Positions 28,201 to 35,913 of a DNA stretch of 42,884 bases are shown in pieces; positions within the stretch are counted from its first letter, which is position 1, and every line of letters begins with the position of its first letter. The notes under the pieces were generated by a model that saw only the letters and a list, made by a program, of their open reading frames with translations, was not told the origin of the DNA and ran no database searches. The translations under genes and the position numbers were made by a program. This DNA is from Bacteroidales bacterium (GTDB lineage: Bacteria; Bacteroidota; Bacteroidia; Bacteroidales; UBA932), in NCBI GenBank assembly GCA_028700975.1, contig JAQVRQ010000010.1:1-42884 (forward strand), given 5' to 3'.

Positions 28201-28332
28201 ACTCTTGATGGAAAGAATCTGGAATCAACAGGGGTGAAGCCAGATATCAGCATTAGAAATACATTTAAAGATAGAGTGGAGTCAAAAGATCCGCAACTAG
28301 AGAGGGCAATAAAAGAATTATTACCTTTGTAG
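25240..28332 (+). CDS. Exported tricorn-like S41 peptidase
   Basis: A 1030-residue protein of tricorn-protease architecture. A signal peptide (cut after ALNAQ, residue 20) places it in the periplasm, unlike cytoplasmic archaeal tricorn. Beta-propeller repeats with SPDG/SPDSKRIYF signatures fill about residues 25-620, followed by a helical C1 region, a PDZ domain (about 735-800) and the S41 core. The tricorn catalytic set is present: Ser715-His716 (NSSHMGF), the nucleophile Ser939 with Asp940 (NERSLSDAEV) and Glu995 (NLESTGVKPDI). Tricorn-type enzymes cut oligopeptides into very short pieces. Its place next to arginine deiminase suggests a link to peptide use. Confidence 0.92.
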   Translation: MKKFILLLLSAIAGMALNAQSLHFASKPSLSPDGAELFFSWSGDIFRVPSKGGLALRMISMKGNETSPIVSPDGKLLAFASNETGNNNVYVVPLSGGAVIQLTFHDGSDIPVSWSPDSKRIYFESNRYNTVSVYSIPVIGGTPQRLFQNYFNTISALVENPVTGDFYFTESAESYRFATRRGYRGEHNANIISWNPSKKEYKEVTSWIGKDQWPMVDALGNLYYVSDEKGGEDNIVRQDGEKRTFLTNFKESVRYPSISRDGSKIVFLKGYEINILDIKSGDIAKPSIHIADSKKINDQSFKVEVPEDAAISPDGKKLAYVYRGMLFVSDAKGKFSKKIETPENERVSEVLWAKDSKNLYYTRTNNGYYNIFKKRADTVSAEKILYKAEEGARSMTISPKGDKIAFISGKRSIMILDTEKEKSEKISDQEFWAYQGYSINFSSDQNHLAFTAMNMFEEDIFIYSFADKSVVNLTNSAVSEGSPLFTPDGKSMYMVANRLSASYPRGATPSLYKVMLDKVQKPLEIEEFDKLFGKSGAIRDSSVVVDHRYLQRRFSPVVRGGYQTSPYIFTSKEKSWLLFGSNHEGSNALYVQELKNWDQKPPKKVTGIASSGKYISNNKDLFILGRGGLYKIDPSAASATKIEVDANFTKNISSEFRQMFYEVWATLEENFYDEKFHGVNWSAKRDYYASFLPYAGTRDDVRTLINDMLNELNSSHMGFSTFGKDEETPVRNTSIITGIMFQETNPYIVERIVPGSPSDFSGNPVEPGDRLVAVNGIKVSTEVNREKYMVSPTPQKEVVLKFAKSGSSSSALNEYDVKLHTTNSAILRSLIYTEWEDSNRDFVERMSNGKLAYVHMRDMSAGSLENFLIDMNTYAVHKEGLILDLRFNNGGNVHNEVIEFLSQKKHFNWKYREGAVTTHPNVTPADKPIVVLINERSLSDAEVTSNGIRELSIAKLIGTETYRWIIFTSGVRLVDGSSVRLPAWGCYTLDGKNLESTGVKPDISIRNTFKDRVESKDPQLERAIKELLPL

Positions 28333-28349
28333 CCCTGAATATATGCAAA

Positions 28350-29375
28350 ATGAGAGATAAAATTGAAAAACTCCTCTCTGAGGTGGAGCAGCTTGCCGCA
28401 AAGCGTGAGCAGGAGGTAGAGGAAATTAGAATAAGACTTCTTGGCAAAAAGGGTTCTATCACCCAACTTTTTGACGAATTTAGAAATGTACTCCCTGAGC
28501 AAAAAAGGGAGCTTGGTCAGGTGCTTAATTCGCTTAAAATTGCAGCTGTCAATAAAATTGAACAGTTGAAAGAGATGCTTGATGAGAGTATGGAGAGCGA
28601 AGGGTCAGCTTTTGATCTTACAAAACCAGGAGATTCTCAGGAGCTTGGCTCAAGACATCCAATATCTGTTACAAGAAGAGAGATTCTCTCAATATTTAGC
28701 AAATATGGCTACGAAGTGGCCGAGGGGCCTGAGATTGAGGATGACTGGCACGTCTTTGGGGCACTTAACTTTCCTCCGGAGCATCCGGCAAGAGATATGC
28801 AGGACACCTTCTTTATCACAGAGGGTGATAATCCCATTCTACTTAGAACACATACAAGCTCGGCTCAGGTAAGGGCAATGGAGAGGATCTCTCTTCCTAT
28901 AAGAATAGTTTGCCCTGGAAGAGTCTTTAGAAATGAGGCCATATCGGCTAGAGCCCATTGTATTTTTCATCAGGTAGAAGGACTTTATATTGATAAACAG
29001 GTAACCTTTGCCGATCTTAAACAGGCTGTTCTGCTTTTTGCAAGAGAGATGTTTGGTGAGAATGCTCAAATTAGGCTCAGACCATCATACTTTCCATTTA
29101 CAGAACCAAGTGCAGAGGTGGATGTTAGTTGTAATATATGCGGAGGAAAGGGTTGCAATATTTGTAAAGGAACAGGCTGGCTGGAAATAATGGGTTGTGG
29201 TATGGTTGATCCTAATGTTCTTGAAGCAAACGGAATAGACAGTACTCAATATAGTGGGTTTGCATTTGGAATGGGGATTGAAAGAATAGCTATGTTGAAG
29301 TGGCAAGTAAAGGATTTACGCCTTTACTTTGAAAATGACATTAGATTTCTAAAACAGTTTGAGACTGTAGTTTGA
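28350..29375 (+). CDS. pheS: Phenylalanine-tRNA ligase alpha subunit
   Basis: A 341-residue class II synthetase subunit. It has the N-terminal coiled coil, LGKKGSITQLFDEFR, motif 2 (FRNEAISARAHCIFHQVEG) and motif 3 (GFAFGMGIERIAML). The four-cysteine insert CNICGGKGCNICKGTGW near residue 250 is typical of Bacteroidota PheS and may bind zinc. The start ATG at 28350 lies 17 bases after the protease stop. A TACCTTTG box at 28322-28329 overlaps the end of the upstream gene and could give pheS its own promoter. pheT is not in the window. Confidence 0.97.
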   Translation: MRDKIEKLLSEVEQLAAKREQEVEEIRIRLLGKKGSITQLFDEFRNVLPEQKRELGQVLNSLKIAAVNKIEQLKEMLDESMESEGSAFDLTKPGDSQELGSRHPISVTRREILSIFSKYGYEVAEGPEIEDDWHVFGALNFPPEHPARDMQDTFFITEGDNPILLRTHTSSAQVRAMERISLPIRIVCPGRVFRNEAISARAHCIFHQVEGLYIDKQVTFADLKQAVLLFAREMFGENAQIRLRPSYFPFTEPSAEVDVSCNICGGKGCNICKGTGWLEIMGCGMVDPNVLEANGIDSTQYSGFAFGMGIERIAMLKWQVKDLRLYFENDIRFLKQFETVV

Positions 29376-29383
29376 TAATTTTT

Positions 29384-29413
29384 TTGGAAGGAGAGAAAAA
29401 ATTATTACTTTTG
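29384..29413 (+). promoter_or_regulatory. Promoter of tRNA-Gly
   Basis: TTG (29384-29386), exactly 19 bases, then TACTTTTG (29406-29413) followed by CA. This is a perfect Bacteroidota promoter placed 12 bases before the tRNA-Gly 5' end. Confidence 0.8.
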
Positions 29414-29425
29414 CAGTCCCAAAAC

Positions 29426-29498
29426 GCGGAAATAGCTCAGTTGGTAGAGCATAACCTTGCCAAGGTTAGGGTCGCGAGTTCGAGTCTCGTTTTCCGCT
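29426..29498 (+). tRNA. tRNA-Gly (GCC)
   Basis: A 73-base cloverleaf with acceptor stem GCGGAAA/TTTCCGC, anticodon loop TTGCCAA (anticodon GCC at 29459-29461) and T arm GCGAG-TTCGAGT-CTCGT. The discriminator is T and CCA is not encoded. Confidence 0.97.
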
Positions 29499-29504
29499 CT
29501 ACTT

Positions 29505-29538
29505 AAAAAAGACCTCTCCGCATTGGAAGGTCTTTTTT
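29505..29538. terminator. Symmetric terminator between tRNA-Gly and tRNA-Leu
   Basis: A-run plus GACCT (29505-29515) pairs with AGGTC plus T-run (29528-29538) around a 12-base loop. The A-run/T-run symmetry makes it work in either direction. It should end the tRNA-Gly transcript, so tRNA-Leu needs read-through or its own weak promoter. Confidence 0.75.
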
Positions 29539-29558
29539 GATAGAGGAGAGTGATTATT

Positions 29559-29644
29559 GCTCGGGTGGTGGAATAGGTAGACACGCAGGACTTAAAATCC
29601 TGTGGGCAGAAATGTCCGTACGGGTTCGATTCCCGTCCCGAGCA
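29559..29644 (+). tRNA. tRNA-Leu (TAA)
   Basis: An 86-base class II tRNA with acceptor stem GCTCGGG/CCCGAGC, anticodon loop CTTAAAA (anticodon TAA at 29593-29595), a long variable arm (TGGGCAGAAATGTCCGTA) and T arm CGGGT-TCGATTC-CCG. CCA is not encoded. The marC start codon follows only five bases later. Confidence 0.97.
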
Positions 29645-29649
29645 CTCTT

Positions 29650-30228
29650 ATGAATTTTAGCTTAAAAGAGATTTTTAGTGCTTTCATAGTAATGTTTGCT
29701 GTGATTGATATCTTGGGCTCTGTGCCAATTATTATTGGTATGAAGGAGAAAAAGAAGAGCTTTAGCCCTATTAATGCTGCTATTATATCTTTTGCTATTC
29801 TTGTTGCCTTTCTCTTTGTGGGACAGGCTATGCTAGGACTTTTCGGGGTAGATATCTCTTCTTTTGCCGTGGCTGGGGCTTTGGTGCTGCTGGTTCTTGC
29901 AATTGAGATGATTTTTGGAATCCAAATATTTAAGGATGATGGACCTACTGATTCGGCAACAATAGTGCCGATTGTTTTTCCGCTTATTGCCGGTGCTGCT
30001 TCGTTTACTACCTTGCTATCTCTTAGGGCCGAATATGCCGTTGAGAATATTATAATCTCTCTCTTCATTAACATTCTCATTGTATATCTTGTGTTAAACA
30101 ATCTGGATTTTATCTCAAGAAAAATTGGCAAGGGCGGTATTTACGTAATGAGAAAATTCTTTGGTATTATACTTCTGGCAATAGCTGTTAAGCTCATCAT
30201 TTCGAATCTGCACACACTTCTTAATTAA
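29650..30228 (+). CDS. MarC family integral membrane protein
   Basis: A 192-residue, very hydrophobic protein with about six membrane segments, matching the MarC family (SAFIVMFAVIDILGSVPIIIG near the N-terminus, and a late segment VMRKFFGIILLAIAVKLI). The function of this family is not settled; early links to antibiotic resistance were withdrawn. The start MNFSLKEIF at 29650 fits the family; the frame is open further upstream only because it runs through tRNA-Leu. The start lies five bases past the tRNA 3' end, with no visible ribosome-binding site. Confidence 0.88.
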   Translation: MNFSLKEIFSAFIVMFAVIDILGSVPIIIGMKEKKKSFSPINAAIISFAILVAFLFVGQAMLGLFGVDISSFAVAGALVLLVLAIEMIFGIQIFKDDGPTDSATIVPIVFPLIAGAASFTTLLSLRAEYAVENIIISLFINILIVYLVLNNLDFISRKIGKGGIYVMRKFFGIILLAIAVKLIISNLHTLLN

Positions 30229-30248
30229 AGCACAAATCATCTTTATTA

Positions 30249-30278
30249 TTGTTCTTGTATATTAAATGCTTATATTTG
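30249..30278 (+). promoter_or_regulatory. Promoter of the lipoprotein gene
   Basis: TTG (30249-30251), exactly 19 bases, then TATATTTG (30271-30278). The predicted transcription start falls about a dozen bases before the GTG at 30297, so the mRNA leader would be very short. Confidence 0.7.
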
Positions 30279-30296
30279 AATATAAATTCAAATTAA

Positions 30297-31733
30297 GTGC
30301 AATTGTCATCATATAAAAGATTAAAATCTCTTTATTCTTTAGTGGTATTGGGTTCTCTTTTATTGACTACCTCTTGTGTCAAGTTCCCGGCACCAAATCC
30401 CAATCCTTATTCAAGTGGTTCAAGATATGTTTATCCTTTCGCTACGGAAGTTAACAACGTAACAGCAAATATAAGTATTGAGCTTGTAGATAATGAGTCT
30501 ATACCAGATATTGAGACAGAGATTCCAAGATTAAAGTATAATAAATCCACCCTATTTCTTTTGTCTCAAGATGACTCAAGACAGGATTCGTTTAGCTCCA
30601 CATTTGCAGCAATTAATGGCAGACCAATACCTATTACTGAATATTATTATGATGTTGAGCACTTAGAGGCTAATGATTTACCGCCGGATACTTTATCTTT
30701 ATGTAAAACTCTAGGTTATACAGATGGAGCTGGTAACGAAGTGAGGTTCTCATTCCTTATTACAATTTGTCCAGAAGAGGAGTGGATGAATGTGAAACCC
30801 AAAATCACACCTGGTTATACATTAAATTTTAATAGATTCAGAATGAAGTCTGGTCTCACATATAACAATGTTAGAGAGATGATGAATTATGGGGTAGGTA
30901 TTGCTTATCACGATGTTAAAACAAAAGCAGTCGATAATAGAGATAGTGTATATAGTCATATTCTATTATCTCATAACATATTGATGGATACATTAAAAGG
31001 GAGAGGATGCAAAACATTAGTTGAACCTAATGGAAACAAAGTATATCTAGATGCAGCTAAAATGGTTCCATTTATTAAAGTGCTTACTGCTCAATCAGGA
31101 GTGAATAAGATTTATCCTTTTCAGGAGAATTCAGATCTTAGCCAAATACCTACTTGGAGAAGGTTTATACTTGAAAAAGACTTTAGAAGAGAATATGAGG
31201 ATATTATTAAAATACCAAAAGAGCGGAGAGAGGCTGTCGCATTAGGTGTTCACGGTACTAGGCTTACCTGGGCTAATAATTTCTTGTGGATGAATGACGC
31301 TTATGGTAAGGATGGTGATGATTCAGTGTGGGGTCCAAATTTAGAAGAGTATTTTGAATACAACTATTATAGGGTTAATGGAAATATTGAGGTTAAGCAG
31401 ATAAATGGTAAAATTGATCTTAAGGTGCATCTTCCAAGCGCTGAATATTTTTATTATCCGTCAGTAACAGTTAATGTTAAGGGGATTAAGATGGTAGATG
31501 TTGCATCAATAAAATCTGGAGATGAGGTTAAAGGGATGTCCTTTGCAGATTATGATGAGGGTGTTATGATAAACATTGATTGTAGGAAGTATTTATTGGA
31601 GCACGCAACTCATTTTGTTGAGAAATATGAAAAAATGGGGTTGAAATATCTTAAGCGCGACGCGATTTATTTTGTCAATATGCTTAAAGAGTCTCCGGCA
31701 AAAAGAGCCCTTCTCTCAAGATTAGGTTTATAG
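30297..31733 (+). CDS. Uncharacterised lipoprotein, possibly polysaccharide-deacetylase-like
   Basis: A 478-residue protein with a lipoprotein signal (hydrophobic segment then LLTTSC, lipidated Cys27). I do not recognise the family with certainty. A strand followed by QDDS (91-94), then GVGIAYHD (199-206) and VEPNGNKVY (242-250) are reminiscent of the metal-binding Asp-Asp and Asn/His motifs of the NodB polysaccharide-deacetylase fold as found in Bacteroidota proteins. The second half (about 370-440) looks like an all-beta domain. The start is GTG at 30297; a TTG at 30303 is an alternative. It stands alone, between marC and the rplC operon, next to the breakpoint of the split ribosomal operon. 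Confidence 0.6.
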   Translation: MQLSSYKRLKSLYSLVVLGSLLLTTSCVKFPAPNPNPYSSGSRYVYPFATEVNNVTANISIELVDNESIPDIETEIPRLKYNKSTLFLLSQDDSRQDSFSSTFAAINGRPIPITEYYYDVEHLEANDLPPDTLSLCKTLGYTDGAGNEVRFSFLITICPEEEWMNVKPKITPGYTLNFNRFRMKSGLTYNNVREMMNYGVGIAYHDVKTKAVDNRDSVYSHILLSHNILMDTLKGRGCKTLVEPNGNKVYLDAAKMVPFIKVLTAQSGVNKIYPFQENSDLSQIPTWRRFILEKDFRREYEDIIKIPKERREAVALGVHGTRLTWANNFLWMNDAYGKDGDDSVWGPNLEEYFEYNYYRVNGNIEVKQINGKIDLKVHLPSAEYFYYPSVTVNVKGIKMVDVASIKSGDEVKGMSFADYDEGVMINIDCRKYLLEHATHFVEKYEKMGLKYLKRDAIYFVNMLKESPAKRALLSRLGL

Positions 31734-31764
31734 TAATATCCTGTTGATATCTTGCTGTCAGCTA

Positions 31765-31794
31765 TTGCTTTTTCAAGTTTTTATCGTATATTTG
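31765..31794 (+). promoter_or_regulatory. Promoter of the rplC-rpsC operon
   Basis: TTG (31765-31767), exactly 19 bases, then TATATTTG (31787-31794) followed by CA. It is a perfect match and shows that the S10 operon fragment has its own promoter rather than depending on rpsJ. Confidence 0.82.
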
Positions 31795-31797
31795 CAG

Positions 31798-31816
31798 CCC
31801 GCAAATTTTATGCGGG
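31798..31816 (+). other. Hairpin at the extreme 5' end of the rplC mRNA
   Basis: CCCGCA (31798-31803) pairs with TGCGGG (31811-31816) around a 7-base AT loop. The hairpin begins within a few bases of the predicted transcription start and 37 bases before the rplC ATG. It may stabilise the mRNA or serve in autoregulation; no known ribosomal-protein leader is recognised. Confidence 0.6.
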
Positions 31817-31852
31817 ATAGTAATTAATTATAATACACCAAATTAACAACCA

Positions 31853-32482
31853 ATGCCTGGATTAATTGGAAAGAAAATCGGAATGACATCCGTTTTCGGT
31901 GCCGATGGAAAAAACATTCCATGCACCGTTATTGAGGCTGGTCCGTGTGTTGTTACGCAAATTCGTACAGAAGAGAAAGATGGTTATGCCGCTGTACAAC
32001 TTGCCTATGACGAAAAGAAAGAAAAACACACCAGCGGAGGGCTTAAGGGCCATTTCAAAAAGGCAGACACCACACCTAAAAGAAAAGTAGTTGAATTCCC
32101 TATGGACTTCACAAAAGAGCTTACTTTAGGTGACACCGTAACCGTTTCAGATGTTTTTGTAAAAGAGCCTCTGGAGTGGGTAGATGTAGTTGGAATATCT
32201 AAAGGTAAAGGATTTCAGGGTGTTGTGAAACGCCACGGATTCGCGGGAGTAGGCGGCGCTACTCACGGTCAGCACAACAGACTTCGTGCTCCCGGTTCAA
32301 TGGGCGCCTCATCTTGGCCTTCAAGAGTATTTAAAGGTAAGAGACTGGCCGGCCGTATGGGTGGCGACAGGGTAAAAATTTTGAACCTAAAGGTTATTAA
32401 GGTTATTCCTGAGAATAATCTTATTATAGTAAAGGGATCTGTTCCCGGAGCAAAAGGTTCATATGTAATCGTGGAGGATTAA
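31853..32482 (+). CDS. rplC: 50S ribosomal protein L3
   Basis: A 209-residue L3, an early 23S-binding assembly protein near the peptidyl transferase centre. It begins [15 protein letters not shown] and holds the family signature [13 protein letters not shown] and the central loop around [20 protein letters not shown]. It is the first gene of the second ribosomal block here, whereas rpsJ is usually directly upstream. Confidence 0.98.
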   Translation: MPGLIGKKIGMTSVFGADGKNIPCTVIEAGPCVVTQIRTEEKDGYAAVQLAYDEKKEKHTSGGLKGHFKKADTTPKRKVVEFPMDFTKELTLGDTVTVSDVFVKEPLEWVDVVGISKGKGFQGVVKRHGFAGVGGATHGQHNRLRAPGSMGASSWPSRVFKGKRLAGRMGGDRVKILNLKVIKVIPENNLIIVKGSVPGAKGSYVIVED

Positions 32483-32488
32483 GCGTCT

Positions 32489-33121
32489 ATGGAATTATCA
32501 GTTTACAAAACAGATGGATCTGAGTCAGGAAAGAAGGTGACTCTTGATTCCGGTATCTTTGGCATAGAGCCAAATGATCACGCTATTTACCTTGATGTAA
32601 AGCAGTATCTTGCAAATCAACGTCAGGGTACTCACAAGACCAAGGAGAAGTGGGAAGTAGCATACAGTACAAAGAAGATTGTAAGACAAAAGGGTTCCGG
32701 CGGTGCTCGTCACGGTAGCATCAAGTCACCTACTTTTGTTGGAGGAGGAAGGGCTTTTGGTCCTAGGCCTCGTGATTACAGCTTCAAGCTGAATAAAAAA
32801 CTCAAGCAGCTGGCAAGATTTTCTGCACTTACTTACAAAGTGAAAGAGAATGCTCTTACCATTGTAGAGTCATTCAATCTGGAGGCTCCTAAGACTAAAG
32901 AGATGATTAGTATTGTTAAGAACCTTAAGGTTAATGACAGGAAGATTCTCTTTGTGCTTCCTGAAAACTCAGAGAATATTTATATGTCTTCACGTAACCT
33001 GCAAAATGTAAAGGTTGTTACTGTTAACGAAATCAATACTTACGACCTGGTTAATTCAACCAGCGTAGTTTTTGTTGATGGCGTTCAGGATATCCTGCAG
33101 GCACAGTACGGACGCAAATAA
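32489..33121 (+). CDS. rplD: 50S ribosomal protein L4
   Basis: A 210-residue L4 with the conserved loop [21 protein letters not shown] that lines the exit tunnel. In many bacteria L4 also autoregulates the S10 operon. A GGAGG at 32473-32477 inside the end of rplC precedes the ATG by 11 bases, one of the few clear Shine-Dalgarno-like sites in the window. Confidence 0.98.
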   Translation: MELSVYKTDGSESGKKVTLDSGIFGIEPNDHAIYLDVKQYLANQRQGTHKTKEKWEVAYSTKKIVRQKGSGGARHGSIKSPTFVGGGRAFGPRPRDYSFKLNKKLKQLARFSALTYKVKENALTIVESFNLEAPKTKEMISIVKNLKVNDRKILFVLPENSENIYMSSRNLQNVKVVTVNEINTYDLVNSTSVVFVDGVQDILQAQYGRK

Positions 33122-33132
33122 GCCGCATTGAA

Positions 33133-33423
33133 ATGGGAATATTAATTAAGCCTATAGTAACAGAAAAATTGACGATTCAAGGCGAAAAGTTGAATCGTTA
33201 CGCATTTGAAGTTGACCGCGAAGCAAATAAGATAGAGATCAAAGCTGCGGTTGAGGAGATGTATGGTGTAAAGGTATTGGATGTAAATACCATTAATTAC
33301 CACGGAAAGAAAAAGAGCCGCTTTACAAAGGCGGGATTGTTGTCTGGTCGCGCAAACCACTATAAAAAGGCATATGTGACCCTGGCAGGTGAAGATAAGA
33401 TTGATTTCTACAGTAACATTTAA
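33133..33423 (+). CDS. rplW: 50S ribosomal protein L23
   Basis: A 96-residue L23 ([10 protein letters not shown], then [26 protein letters not shown]). L23 sits at the tunnel exit and docks trigger factor and SRP. It is 11 bases after rplD and 5 bases before rplB. Confidence 0.97.
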   Translation: MGILIKPIVTEKLTIQGEKLNRYAFEVDREANKIEIKAAVEEMYGVKVLDVNTINYHGKKKSRFTKAGLLSGRANHYKKAYVTLAGEDKIDFYSNI

Positions 33424-33428
33424 TATCT

Positions 33429-34253
33429 ATGGCAATACGCAAATTCAAACCGGCAACTCCCGGTACAAGACATAAGGCAATAAGCGCATTTGACGAGATT
33501 ACTTGTTCTACTCCAGAGAAATCTCTTTTACAGCCACTTCGTAAAAGCGGTGGCCGTAACGGACAGGGTAAAATGACTATGCGCTATATTGGTGGCGGTC
33601 ACAAAAGGATGTATCGTGTTATCGACTTCCTGCGTGATAAAGACAAATACACAGCCACAGTAAAGACTATTGAATACGATCCAAACAGAAGTGCAAGAAT
33701 TGCACTTGTTGTTTACGGAGATGGAGAAAAACGCTATATTTTAGCTCCTAACGGAATTAAAGTTGGTCAGGTGATTGCATCGGGTCCTGGAGTTGCTCCT
33801 GAGCTTGGTAACACACTCATTCTCTCAGAAATTCCACTTGGTACATTAGTTCACAACATTGAACTTCGTCCCGGTCAGGGTGCCGCAATGGCAAGAAGTG
33901 CTGGAGCTTATGCTCAACTGCTCGCTCGCGAAGGTGATCACGCTATCCTTAAACTCCCTTCTGGTGAGACTAGGATGGTCCTCACAACTTGTCGTGCAAC
34001 TGTTGGAACAGTGTCTAATCCGGACCACAACCTAGAGTCGGACGGTAAAGCCGGGCGTAAGCGCTGGTTAGGCCGCAGACCACGTACTCGTGGTGTTGTG
34101 ATGAATCCTGTCGATCACCCAATGGGTGGTGGTGAAGGAAGAGCATCCGGCGGACACCCTCGTTCAAGAAAAGGTATACCAGCTAAGGGTTACAAGACAC
34201 GTGATCCTAAGAAGACTACCAAGAAATTCATTGTTGAAAGAAGGAAAAAATAA
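33429..34253 (+). CDS. rplB: 50S ribosomal protein L2
   Basis: A 274-residue L2 with the peptidyl-transferase-proximal segment [17 protein letters not shown] and the conserved [18 protein letters not shown]. It is of full length and intact. Confidence 0.98.
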   Translation: MAIRKFKPATPGTRHKAISAFDEITCSTPEKSLLQPLRKSGGRNGQGKMTMRYIGGGHKRMYRVIDFLRDKDKYTATVKTIEYDPNRSARIALVVYGDGEKRYILAPNGIKVGQVIASGPGVAPELGNTLILSEIPLGTLVHNIELRPGQGAAMARSAGAYAQLLAREGDHAILKLPSGETRMVLTTCRATVGTVSNPDHNLESDGKAGRKRWLGRRPRTRGVVMNPVDHPMGGGEGRASGGHPRSRKGIPAKGYKTRDPKKTTKKFIVERRKK

Positions 34254-34273
34254 CGGAATAAACTGAATAGAGT

Positions 34274-34537
34274 ATGAGTCGTTCATTAAAAAAAGGTCCT
34301 TATATTCAGGCAGTCCTCGAGAAGAGAGTACTTGCTATGAATGAAGCAGGAAAAAAAGAGGTTATCAAGACCTGGTCAAGAGCCAGTATGATTTCACCCG
34401 ACTTTGTGGGCCACACCATTGCAGTTCATAACGGAAACAAGTTTATTCCGGTATATGTTACAGAGAATATGGTAGGACACAAGCTCGGCGAGTTCGCACC
34501 CACCAGAACCTTTAAAGGTCACTCTGGTAATCGCTAA
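34274..34537 (+). CDS. rpsS: 30S ribosomal protein S19
   Basis: An 87-residue S19 starting [10 protein letters not shown], with the conserved [18 protein letters not shown]19 binds the 30S head with S13. It follows rplB after 20 bases. Confidence 0.98.
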   Translation: MSRSLKKGPYIQAVLEKRVLAMNEAGKKEVIKTWSRASMISPDFVGHTIAVHNGNKFIPVYVTENMVGHKLGEFAPTRTFKGHSGNR

Positions 34538-34564
34538 TTAATTAATGTGTAAAAAACCACAATA

Positions 34565-34990
34565 ATGGGAGCTAGAAAAAGAGAAGCAGCCGAAAGGCAT
34601 AAAGAAATAAGGAAGCAGACAGCTTTTGCCAAGCTGAATGACGTTCCTACCTCACCGAGGAAGATGCGCCTTGTGGCGGATATCATCAGAGGTGTAGAGG
34701 TAAACCGCGCCTTGGATATACTGAAGTATACCAAGAAGGAGGCATCTATTCGTTTGGAAAAACTTCTGCGTTCTGCAATTGCAAACTGGGAAGCTAAAAA
34801 CGAAGAAGATCGCAAGGATCTGGAAAGTGGAAACATATGTGTTCAATCAATTATGGTTGGGCAAGGTCGTTCACTAAAGCGTATCAGAACTGCGCCGCAA
34901 GGTCGTGCAGCAAGAATTCGCAAGCGTTCAAACCACGTTACCATAGTGCTTGGAAAGAAGAAAAGTAAAACCGTAAAAGAGGAGCAATAA
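34565..34990 (+). CDS. rplV: 50S ribosomal protein L22
   Basis: A 141-residue L22 with the tunnel-lining hairpin region around [21 protein letters not shown] and the [14 protein letters not shown] helix. It has a short lysine-rich C-terminal tail. Its stop lies one base before the rpsC start. Confidence 0.97.
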   Translation: MGARKREAAERHKEIRKQTAFAKLNDVPTSPRKMRLVADIIRGVEVNRALDILKYTKKEASIRLEKLLRSAIANWEAKNEEDRKDLESGNICVQSIMVGQGRSLKRIRTAPQGRAARIRKRSNHVTIVLGKKKSKTVKEEQ

Positions 34991-34991
34991 G

Positions 34992-35801
34992 ATGGGACAA
35001 AAGACAAATCCTATATCAAACCGACTTGGTATTATCCGTGGCTGGGACTCTAACTGGTACGGTGGAACTGACTACGCAGGCAAGATCCTTGAAGATGCAA
35101 AGATACGCGAGTATCTTAATGCACGTCTTGCAAAAGCTTCACTCTCAAAAATTGTTATTGAGAGAACCCTTAAACTTATTACCGTAACTATCCATACTGC
35201 ACGTCCCGGTATTATTATCGGCAAAGGTGGACAGGAGGTTGATAAACTTAAGGAGGAGCTTAAGAAAATCTCTAATAAAGAGGTGCAGATTAACATTTAC
35301 GAAGTAAAAAGGCCAGAACTTGACGCAAATATTGTGGCTAACAATATAGCTCGCCAGGTTGAGGGTCGTGTATCATATCGTCGTGCTATTAAAATGGCTA
35401 TGGCATCAACAATGAGAATGGGTGCAGAGGGCATCAAAGTTCTTATTAGCGGCCGTTTGGGTGGTGCTGAGATGGCAAGAAGGGAGCTATACAAAGAGGG
35501 AAGAACTCCTCTTCACACCTTCCGTGCTGATATTGACTATGCTCACGCTGAGGCTCATACAAAGGTGGGTGTCCTTGGAGTTAAGGTTTGGATTTGCAAT
35601 GGTGAAGTTTACGGAAAGAGAGATCTATCTCCTAACGTAGGTATGTCAGCCAATGCAGCATCTTCTCAAGGAGGTCATCAGGGTGGCAGAGGTGATCGCC
35701 GTGGTGGCGACCGCAGAGGCCGTGGTGGCGAAAGAGGAAGAGGCCGTTCGAACAACTCTCGTGGAGGATCTCGTCCTCAAAGAGATTCTAACGAAGGTTA
35801 A
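34992..35801 (+). CDS. rpsC: 30S ribosomal protein S3 with Gly/Arg-rich tail
   Basis: A 269-residue S3, which forms part of the mRNA entry channel. The KH domain ([17 protein letters not shown]) and the C-terminal domain ([19 protein letters not shown] through [11 protein letters not shown]) are complete by about residue 219. The last 50 residues are an unusual low-complexity tail with many RGG/GGR units (for example [20 protein letters not shown]), making the protein longer than the usual 210-245 residues. The gene is followed by a terminator, not by rplP. Confidence 0.97.
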   Translation: MGQKTNPISNRLGIIRGWDSNWYGGTDYAGKILEDAKIREYLNARLAKASLSKIVIERTLKLITVTIHTARPGIIIGKGGQEVDKLKEELKKISNKEVQINIYEVKRPELDANIVANNIARQVEGRVSYRRAIKMAMASTMRMGAEGIKVLISGRLGGAEMARRELYKEGRTPLHTFRADIDYAHAEAHTKVGVLGVKVWICNGEVYGKRDLSPNVGMSANAASSQGGHQGGRGDRRGGDRRGRGGERGRGRSNNSRGGSRPQRDSNEG

Positions 35802-35834
35802 TATCCATACGATTTAATTCGGACGATTAAATTA

Positions 35835-35873
35835 AAAAATTGAGTAATGATTATTCATTACTCAATTTTTTTT
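35835..35873. terminator. Bidirectional terminator between rpsC and the histidine kinase
   Basis: A-run plus TTGAGTAATGA pairs perfectly with TCATTACTCAA plus a nine-T run around a short loop. It closes the rplC-rpsC operon and, read on the minus strand, the convergent histidine-kinase unit. Confidence 0.9.
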
Positions 35874-35913
35874 TGCGCTTATTTATATCAATTGATTAAT
35901 CCAGCAATATTAA

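Noticed and set aside
29592-30131. A 179-residue open frame on the minus strand opposite marC
   Set aside because: It is the mirror of a membrane-protein gene and runs through tRNA-Leu; the composition reflects antisense codons and no family is recognised.
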